Shown: positions 7,763 through 12,771 of the stretch, one piece after another | How positions within the stretch are numbered: the first letter of the stretch is position 1 | Layout of the letters: each line of letters opens with the position of its first letter | DNA from: Deltaproteobacteria bacterium | GTDB lineage: Bacteria > Desulfobacterota > Desulfobacteria > Desulfobacterales > C00003060 | Length of the DNA: 12,771 bases | Reading direction: 5' to 3' | NCBI GenBank assembly: GCA_019309245.1 | Contig: JAFDGP010000046.1 | Span: forward strand, 1-12,771 | Program-made: the position numbers and the translations under genes | Notes under the pieces: generated by a model | Told to the model about the DNA's origin: nothing | Databases searched by the model: none | The model's input: the letters and a program-made list of their open reading frames with translations, nothing else

Positions 7763-8929
7763 ATGAAGGAATTCTCCAGGCTCAATCGGCTTCCCCCTTA
7801 TGTTTTTACCACAGTCAATAAGATCAAGATGGATGCCCGGCGGGCGGGCGAAGACATTGTAGATCTGGGCATGGGCAATCCGGACATGCCCACCCCCAAA
7901 CACATCGTCGACAAGCTCGTGGAGGCCTCTCGCAAGGGGTACAATCACCGCTATTCGGCATCCATGGGGATCAGAAAGCTCAGGATGGCCATCGCCGATT
8001 GGTATGGGCGGCGATTTGACGTGGATATCGATCCGGAAACCGAGGCGATCGTGACCATCGGAGCCAAAGAAGGCATCTCTCACCTGGTTCTGGTCACCAT
8101 TCGTCCCGGTGACGTGGTCTTTTCACCGGACCCCACCTACCCGATTCACCCGTATTCGGCAATTATCGCGGGCGGGGACGTCCGGGGCATTCCGCTGGGA
8201 CCGGACCAGGACTTTTTTGAAAATTTGATGGTGGCGACCAGACAGACGTGGCCGAAACCCAAGATGCTGATTATTTCTTTTCCCCACAATCCCACGACCG
8301 AGGTCGTGGACCTGGATTTTTTCAAAAAGATCGTGGAGTACGCCCGGGAAAACGACATTCTGGTCATTCACGACCTGGCCTATGCAGACCTGGTTTTTGA
8401 CGGCTATAAGCCCCCGAGTTTTCTTCAAGTGCCTGGGGCCAAGGACGTGGGCGTGGAGTTTTTTTCCCTTTCCAAGAGTTACAGTATGCCTGGTTGGCGT
8501 GTGGGGTTTTGTGTGGGCAATGCGGAAATGGTCGGAGCGCTTCGCCGGATCAAGAGCTACCTGGATTACGGGATTTTTCAACCCATTCAGATTGCTTCCA
8601 TCATTGCACTCAACGGCCCGCAGGATTGCGTGCAAGAGATTGTGGAGACCTACAAGGTGCGCCGGGATACCCTGGTCCGAGGCCTGAACCGGGTGGGATG
8701 GCCGGTGAGAAGCCCCAAGGGAACCATGTTTGTCTGGGCCAAGATCCCGGATCAATATGTCAAGATGGGCTCGGTGGAGTTTTCCAAGATGTTGATTCGA
8801 GAGGCCAAGGTGGCGGTTTCACCCGGTCTGGGCTTTGGCCAATACGGGGATGAGTATGTGCGGTTTGCCCTGATTGAAAATAAGATGCGGACCAATCAGG
8901 CGATACGCGGAATACGAAAAGTGCTGTGA
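7763..8929 (+). CDS. alaC: Alanine-type class I/II aminotransferase (AlaC-like)
   Basis: PLP-dependent fold-type I aminotransferase, closely resembling E. coli AlaC (glutamate-pyruvate aminotransferase) from memory: shared stretches include RLPPYVF, LGMGNPDMPTP, AIVTIGAKEGISHL, VIHDLAYADLVFDG and the C-terminal RFALIEN. PLP residues are Asn176 in PHNPT, Asp204 and Tyr207 in HDLAYAD, and Schiff-base Lys238 in SLSKSYSMPGWR. The product is 388 residues and full length. The ATG at 7763 has GAAAGG (7749-7754) 8 bases upstream. It is the first gene of an operon with hom and an apgM-type gene. The operon raises the possibility that the substrate is a different 2-oxoacid, for example oxaloacetate giving aspartate; LL-diaminopimelate aminotransferase is a less likely relative. 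Confidence 0.87.
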   Translation: MKEFSRLNRLPPYVFTTVNKIKMDARRAGEDIVDLGMGNPDMPTPKHIVDKLVEASRKGYNHRYSASMGIRKLRMAIADWYGRRFDVDIDPETEAIVTIGAKEGISHLVLVTIRPGDVVFSPDPTYPIHPYSAIIAGGDVRGIPLGPDQDFFENLMVATRQTWPKPKMLIISFPHNPTTEVVDLDFFKKIVEYARENDILVIHDLAYADLVFDGYKPPSFLQVPGAKDVGVEFFSLSKSYSMPGWRVGFCVGNAEMVGALRRIKSYLDYGIFQPIQIASIIALNGPQDCVQEIVETYKVRRDTLVRGLNRVGWPVRSPKGTMFVWAKIPDQYVKMGSVEFSKMLIREAKVAVSPGLGFGQYGDEYVRFALIENKMRTNQAIRGIRKVL

Positions 8930-8936
8930 GGTGACC

Positions 8937-10244
8937 ATGAACAGTATCGGGGTTGGGTTGTTGGGGTTCGGAACCGTCGGGTCCGGGACGGCCAAGATCC
9001 TGGTGGAAAACCAGGAGGTTATTGCCTCTCGTTTGGGTAGGCCACTGGAACTGAAGCGCATCGCAGACCTGGACATTACCACCGACAGAGGGGTGAAGGT
9101 AGACGGCCGGATCCTGACCACAGACGCGGCTGACGTGATCGATGCCCCCGATATTGATATCGTGATCGAGTTGATCGGAGGCTACGAGCCGGCCAAGGGA
9201 TTTCTCCTCAGGGCTATTGATCAGGGCAAGCACGTGGTGACCGCAAACAAGGCCCTTCTGGCGTCCGACGGTTGGGAGATCTTTGAGGCTGCGACGAAAA
9301 AGGGCGTGGACGTGGGCTTTGAGGCGAGCGTGGGCGGTGGGATTCCCCTGATCCAGTCCATCAAGGAAGGGCTGGTGGCCAACCGCATTCAGGGGCTTTT
9401 CGGCATCCTGAACGGCACAGCCAATTTTATCCTGACCAAAATGACCGACGAGACGGGCTCCTTTGCTGACGTCCTGAAAGAAGCCCAGGATCTTGGCTAC
9501 GCTGAACTTGACCCGACATTTGATGTGGAAGGCATTGATGCAGCCCACAAGCTCACCATTTTGCTTTCCATTGCTTATGGTATTCCCATTGATTTTGACG
9601 CGGTTTACACCGAAGGCATCTCCAGGATTACTCCATTGGATATCCGATTTATGAAGTCCTTCGGGTATCGCATCAAGCTTCTGGCCATCTCAAAAGACGA
9701 TGGGAAAGCCATTGAGGCCCGCGTTCACCCCACGTTGATTCCTGAAAACAGCCTCCTGGCCAGTGTGAATCAGGCCTACAACGCGCTTTATGTAACCGGT
9801 GATGCCGTGGGAAACGTGATGTTTTACGGGCCGGGTGCCGGCATGATGCCTACGGGCAGTGCGGTGGTCAGTGATGTGGTCAATGTGGCGCGAAACATTA
9901 TCAGCGGGGCCGTAGGCCGGGTGCCGGCCTTGGGGTACCAGCCCGCGACCATGCAGGCCCGGCGGATCAAGTCGATGGATGACCTGGCCGTGAAGTACTA
10001 TTTCCGGTTTTCCGCTGAGGATCGGCCGGGGGTGCTTTCCAGGATTTCCGGGATTCTGGGAAAACACGAAATCAGCATCCAATCGGTCCATCAGCAAGGC
10101 AGAGACGTCTTGGGGGCAGTGCCTATTGTGATGATTACCCACGAGGCCAGGGAGGCGGCCGTGCGGCAGGCCCTTTCGGAGATTGATCGTCTGGACATTG
10201 TCAAGGACCGGACGATGCTGATTCGCATTGAGGACTGGAAGTGA
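8937..10244 (+). CDS. hom: Homoserine dehydrogenase with C-terminal ACT domain
   Basis: Reduces aspartate-4-semialdehyde to homoserine, the branch point toward threonine and methionine. The 435 residues contain an N-terminal Rossmann fold with GFGTVGSG (10-17), the ANKALLA segment (103-109), the catalytic-domain signature LGYAELDPTFDVEGIDAAHK (186-205, with Asp201 and Lys205 as likely catalytic residues), and a C-terminal ACT domain (about 353-435, RPGVLSRISGILGKHEISIQ). The ACT domain suggests feedback regulation, as by threonine in relatives. There is no fused aspartokinase. The start is ATG 8937; GTG 8931 is also in frame, and the GAGGTG at 8928-8933 is unusually close to the ATG. Only 7 bases separate it from alaC, and its stop overlaps the next start. 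Confidence 0.96.
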   Translation: MNSIGVGLLGFGTVGSGTAKILVENQEVIASRLGRPLELKRIADLDITTDRGVKVDGRILTTDAADVIDAPDIDIVIELIGGYEPAKGFLLRAIDQGKHVVTANKALLASDGWEIFEAATKKGVDVGFEASVGGGIPLIQSIKEGLVANRIQGLFGILNGTANFILTKMTDETGSFADVLKEAQDLGYAELDPTFDVEGIDAAHKLTILLSIAYGIPIDFDAVYTEGISRITPLDIRFMKSFGYRIKLLAISKDDGKAIEARVHPTLIPENSLLASVNQAYNALYVTGDAVGNVMFYGPGAGMMPTGSAVVSDVVNVARNIISGAVGRVPALGYQPATMQARRIKSMDDLAVKYYFRFSAEDRPGVLSRISGILGKHEISIQSVHQQGRDVLGAVPIVMITHEAREAAVRQALSEIDRLDIVKDRTMLIRIEDWK

Positions 10245-11461
10245 AATACGCGGTACTGGTAGGCGACGGGATGGGAGACTATCCCCTTGGGGAGTTGGGC
10301 GGCAAGACCCCGCTGTCTGCAGCGAACACGCGGCATATGGATTGGGTGGCCGACCACGGCGAGATGGGACTTGTTCGGACCATCCCGGAGGGGTGTGAGA
10401 CGGGCAGTGACACGGCCAACCTGAGCCTTTTGGGCTATGATCCCAGGGTTGCGGGGTGCCGGCGGGGTCCCCTGGAGGCGGCCAGTCTCGGAGTGGCCCT
10501 GGCACCTGAGGACGTCGCGTTCCGGTGCAACCTGGTCACCCTGGGTGAAAGCGATGAGGGGCCGGTCATGGAGGATTACAGCGCTGGCCACATCACTTCC
10601 GTGGAGTCCCGGAGGCTCATTCAAGACATTGAGGAAAGGCTGGGTGACCAGACCTTTCGGTTCTATCCTGGGGTGAGCTACCGGCATCTGATGGTTTGGA
10701 AAGGCGGGCGCGATGCGATCGATACCATGCCTCCCCATGACATTACCGGACAGGCCGTCCAGCCCTATATGGATCGGATGGCCTCTTCCGGAGGGGAGCG
10801 GCTTCTGGAACTGATGTCGGCGGCTGAGGCGGTCTTGCGGGATCATCCTGTGAACGTGGCCCGAAGAGAGAACGGGAAAAAACCGGCCAACTATATCTGG
10901 TTCTGGGGCCAGGGGCATGCCCCGCACCTGGAGGCATTCAAGAAAAAGACCGGTCTTTCCGGTGCCATGATCTCAGCCGTAGACCTTTTGAGAGGCATCG
11001 GGGTGTACACGGGATTTCAGGTGATCCGGGTGCCGGGCGCCACCGGCTATCTGGATACGGATTATGATGCAAAGGCGCGGTATGCCCTTTGGGCGCTTGA
11101 GGACGTGGACCTGGTGTACGTCCACGTGGAAGCCCCGGACGAGGCCGGCCACGCGGGGTTGCTTGAGGAAAAAATCGCTGCAATCGAGGCCTTTGACAGC
11201 CGGGTTGTTGGAAAGGTTCTGGAAGGGCTGAAGGGCTTTCCCGAACATCGCGTCATGGTGGCGATGGACCATCACACCCCGATCTCTGTCAGGACCCACA
11301 CCACGGAACCCGTTCCTTTTGCCATGGCCGGAACCGGTATTTCCTCCCCGCCGGGTGGACATTCTCCAGGCTTCAGCGAGGCGGCGGCTCAGGCTCGATC
11401 GTTTCTGCTGGAAGAAGGCCATCGGCTTATGGCACGATTCGTGGGGCTCGGCTCAGAATAA
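10241..11461 (+). CDS. ApgM-type phosphoglycerate mutase-like protein, probable homoserine kinase
   Basis: Alkaline-phosphatase-superfamily protein of the archaeal-type cofactor-independent phosphoglycerate mutase (ApgM) group, 406 residues. Metal and catalytic motifs are intact: Asp9 in GDGMGD, Ser56 in ETGSDTANLSLLGYDP, VHVEAPDEAGH (294-304) and DHHTPISVRTH (343-353). The subgroup found beside threonine genes was named a proposed homoserine kinase in TIGRFAMs (TIGR02535, recalled). Immediate linkage to hom supports that role here: phosphorylation of homoserine for threonine synthase. A glycolytic 2-/3-phosphoglycerate mutase role remains possible. It starts at GTG 10241, overlapping the hom stop (GTGA), with GAGGA 6 bases upstream. 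It is the last gene of the operon; no terminator hairpin is seen after it. Confidence 0.85.
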   Translation: MKYAVLVGDGMGDYPLGELGGKTPLSAANTRHMDWVADHGEMGLVRTIPEGCETGSDTANLSLLGYDPRVAGCRRGPLEAASLGVALAPEDVAFRCNLVTLGESDEGPVMEDYSAGHITSVESRRLIQDIEERLGDQTFRFYPGVSYRHLMVWKGGRDAIDTMPPHDITGQAVQPYMDRMASSGGERLLELMSAAEAVLRDHPVNVARRENGKKPANYIWFWGQGHAPHLEAFKKKTGLSGAMISAVDLLRGIGVYTGFQVIRVPGATGYLDTDYDAKARYALWALEDVDLVYVHVEAPDEAGHAGLLEEKIAAIEAFDSRVVGKVLEGLKGFPEHRVMVAMDHHTPISVRTHTTEPVPFAMAGTGISSPPGGHSPGFSEAAAQARSFLLEEGHRLMARFVGLGSE

Positions 11462-11512
11462 TGGGGTTTTTTAGATCGACGTTCAGACAAAAAAGGAAGG
11501 CGCAAAAACATA

Positions 11513-11576
11513 CAGACATCATATTTATTTGATAAATAGTGTCTTGACATGTTTGGTTTTGATGCTATGATGTCTG
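11513..11576. repeat. Symmetric operator-like palindrome over the vapBC promoter
   Basis: An 11-bp perfect inverted repeat (CAGACATCATA at 11513-11523; TATGATGTCTG at 11566-11576) flanks a central TGTC-TT-GACA palindrome at 11540-11549. All three elements share the same centre, 11544.5. The right arm covers the -10 hexamer and the central palindrome covers the -35. Type II antitoxins with ribbon-helix-helix or AbrB folds usually autoregulate by binding such dyads, so this is the probable operator. Binding itself is inferred. Confidence 0.65.
11544..11571 (+). promoter_or_regulatory. vapBC promoter
   Basis: TTGACA (11544-11549) is a perfect -35, and TATGAT (11566-11571) is a 5-of-6 match to the -10, with 16-bp spacing. 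The predicted transcription start, about 11577-11579, falls on or next to the antitoxin ATG at 11579, so the message would have little or no leader. Confidence 0.7.
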
Positions 11577-11578
11577 AT

Positions 11579-11845
11579 ATGAGGACGACGCTTACTTTAC
11601 ATGACGATTTGGTTCAGCAACTTCGGGAGAAAGCCCATCAAGAAGGAAAGCCTTTCAAAGAGATCGTAAACCAGGCCATCAGGGCGGGGTTGAACCAGAT
11701 AGATAGACCTCGGAAAGCCAAACCTTACAAGTGCAAGTCCTATAGCCTCGGCTATCCCCCCCGGGCAGACCTCGACCACGCGTTGGAACTTGCAGGTCAG
11801 TTGGAATCAGAAGAAATTGCCCGAAAGCTTCTGTTAAGGAAATGA
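11579..11845 (+). CDS. VapB-type ribbon-helix-helix antitoxin
   Basis: An 88-residue protein beginning MRTTLTLHDDLVQQLREKA, the beta strand and first helix of a ribbon-helix-helix DNA-binding domain of the type seen in many VapB antitoxins; the sequence FKEIVNQAIRAGL completes it. The C-terminal half (YSLGYPPRADLDHALELAGQLESEE) would wrap and neutralise the toxin. The frame is open back to an ATG at 11549, but that codon overlaps the -35 box, so ATG 11579 is preferred. No Shine-Dalgarno precedes it, consistent with leaderless translation. Its stop overlaps the toxin start (ATGA). It probably represses its own promoter through the dyad upstream. The exact antitoxin subfamily was not determined. 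Confidence 0.82.
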   Translation: MRTTLTLHDDLVQQLREKAHQEGKPFKEIVNQAIRAGLNQIDRPRKAKPYKCKSYSLGYPPRADLDHALELAGQLESEEIARKLLLRK

Positions 11846-12270
11846 AAATCGTTGATATCAATCTGTTGATTTATGCAATCAACAAAGACACCCCTCACCA
11901 TGTTGGTGCGAAGAAGTGGCTTGAAGATTCCCTTTCGAGTGAAGAACCTTTCGGCTTTGCCTGGATTGTCATTTTGGGCTTTCTCCGAATTGTGACCAAT
12001 GGCCGGGTGCTGCCGAAACCTTTGCTCCCTGAGACTGCCATGGACGTCGTTGATGATTGGCTCCGACAGCCGCCATCGCTCACGGTGGTTCCTTCACGTC
12101 AACACTGGTCCATTTTTAGAGAAATACTCAGCCCCCTTGGAACGGCGGCCAATTTGACGTCGGATGCCCACCTGGCTGCTCTTGCCATTGAACATGGCGC
12201 CCGCCTTTATTCAACGGATAATGATTTCGGGCGCTTCGAATCATTGCGGTGGACCAATCCCTTGGAATAA
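11842..12270 (+). CDS. vapC: VapC-type PIN-domain toxin ribonuclease
   Basis: A 142-residue PIN-domain protein, most like the TA-system PIN family first defined in Mycobacterium (TIGR00028, recalled). VapC toxins are Mg2+-dependent ribonucleases that cut tRNA or rRNA when free of antitoxin. Visible elements are Asp5 in MKIVDINLLIYA, the segment WIVILGFLRIVTNGRVLPKP (41-60), TSDAHLAALAIEHGARLYSTDNDF (106-129) with Asp108, Asp126 and Asp128, and the terminal RWTNPLE. The acidic residue usual at the second active-site position appears replaced by Gly46, a variant I recall as common in this subfamily. It starts by an ATGA overlap with the antitoxin; AAGGA at 11836-11840 is too close to be ideal, so coupling is likely. 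No terminator is seen. Confidence 0.87.
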   Translation: MKIVDINLLIYAINKDTPHHVGAKKWLEDSLSSEEPFGFAWIVILGFLRIVTNGRVLPKPLLPETAMDVVDDWLRQPPSLTVVPSRQHWSIFREILSPLGTAANLTSDAHLAALAIEHGARLYSTDNDFGRFESLRWTNPLE

Positions 12271-12316
12271 AGGAAGCCGAACCCTGCAGGAAATCCTTGT
12301 GATGTCCCAATTGCGC

Positions 12317-12345
12317 TTGACAGATTCGTCAGAACCGACTATATA
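12317..12345 (+). promoter_or_regulatory. Promoter of tRNA-fMet
   Basis: A perfect -35 TTGACA (12317-12322), a 17-bp spacer and a -10 TATATA (12340-12345) lie just upstream of the tRNA. Transcription would start near 12352, giving a 5' leader of about 7 nt. The tRNA therefore has its own promoter and does not depend on vapBC. Confidence 0.7.
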
Positions 12346-12358
12346 TTTTTAGTTCTGA

Positions 12359-12435
<77 letters not shown>

Positions 12436-12450
12436 ATAATAACAGTACCT

Positions 12451-12481
12451 TAGGGCTCATCGGTGTGAGCCCTATTTTTTT
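12451..12481 (+). terminator. Intrinsic terminator after tRNA-fMet
   Basis: A perfect 9-bp stem (TAGGGCTCA at 12451-12459 with TGAGCCCTA at 12466-12474) and a 6-nt loop are followed by seven T residues (12475-12481). The T run is on the plus strand only, so it terminates the tRNA transcript and not the convergent integrase gene. Confidence 0.9.
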
Positions 12482-12500
12482 GGTGTGTCGTATTTGTGCC

Positions 12501-12770
12501 CTATTTGCCGAAAAGCGGTATGACCTTGCAGCCACTTTCGGTAATGATTTCAACCTGTTTTTCCTGCTCCTTCTGTACCGCTTCCATGAACGCCGATCCA
12601 TCTTTTCTCGTCTTTTTCGGTATCCAGGAAAAGTACCTGGTGAAAATCATCTGCAAAGACGAATGACCAAGCATCATCTGCACCCAGCCGATGTCTTCTC
12701 CCTTTGAAAGCATCATCGTAGCAAAGGTGTGCCGCGTTTGAATTGGCGGGCGGTACTCAAGGCCAGCCTT
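12501..12770 (-). CDS. Tyrosine recombinase/phage integrase, C-terminal part (runs off right edge)
   Basis: Ninety codons including the stop are visible, entering from the right edge and ending at TAG (complement of 12501-12503). The visible sequence EYRPPIQTRHTFATMML, then GEDIGWVQMMLGHSSLQMIFTRYFSWIPK, is the C-terminal catalytic region of a phage-type integrase: the conserved Arg in QTRHTFA (the preceding box His is replaced, as in related integrases with YQTR), the GH of the LGHSS motif, and nucleophile Tyr in FTRYFSW. The ATG at 12714-12716 is internal, because the frame continues to the edge. It reads toward tRNA-fMet, its stop lying 65 bp from the tRNA 3' end. Whether the whole gene is intact cannot be judged. 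Confidence 0.88.
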   Translation of the reverse strand, partial: KAGLEYRPPIQTRHTFATMMLSKGEDIGWVQMMLGHSSLQMIFTRYFSWIPKKTRKDGSAFMEAVQKEQEKQVEIITESGCKVIPLFGK

Positions 12771-12771
12771 T

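Noticed and set aside
8874..8936. In-frame upstream extension of hom
   Set aside because: It overlaps the alaC C-terminus in another frame; the Rossmann start MNSIGVGLLGFG fits the family.
11455..11475. GGGGTTTTTT after the ApgM-type gene as a terminator
   Set aside because: There is a T run but no complementary stem before it.
11549..11578. Ten-codon N-terminal extension of the antitoxin
   Set aside because: Its ATG lies within the -35 to -10 region of the promoter, so it would not be transcribed from it; antitoxins of this type start at MRTTLTL.

Overview
The window reads as a bacterial chromosome segment that is almost entirely housekeeping, with a small accessory patch at its right end. 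Gene content and order (pgpA, a single-domain cinA, thpR, recA, alaS; then alaC, hom and a phosphoglycerate-mutase-like gene) and protein style suggest a member of the Desulfobacterota (former Deltaproteobacteria). That assignment comes from recalled family resemblance, not from a search.

Left block, plus strand (about 2-6393). A 5'-truncated larC (nickel-pincer cofactor) is followed by pgpA, cinA/pncC and thpR, packed with overlaps. recA follows with a strong Shine-Dalgarno, then alaS. No recX lies between recA and alaS. A perfect 18-bp dyad sits between the end of thpR and the recA ribosome-binding site.

Middle (about 6522-11461). purM lies on the minus strand, convergent with alaS and divergent from alaC. 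The 197-bp purM/alaC spacer holds candidate back-to-back promoters whose -35 boxes form a dyad. alaC, hom and an apgM-type gene form a tight three-gene operon (7-bp gap, then a GTGA overlap). The last gene is probably the homoserine kinase of the threonine branch, not a glycolytic enzyme.

Right end (about 11462-12771). A VapB/VapC-type toxin-antitoxin pair has a near-consensus promoter embedded in a symmetric operator-like palindrome and probably a leaderless antitoxin message. An initiator tRNA-fMet gene with its own promoter and a clean intrinsic terminator comes next. The C-terminal part of a tyrosine recombinase, reading toward the tRNA, runs off the right edge; this suggests an integrated element begins here with the tRNA as a possible attachment site.

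No CRISPR array, insertion sequence, rRNA or gene-free stretch longer than 300 bases was seen. No wholly unknown system was found. The best leads are the vapBC operator, the hom-linked phosphomutase-like gene and the tRNA-integrase junction.
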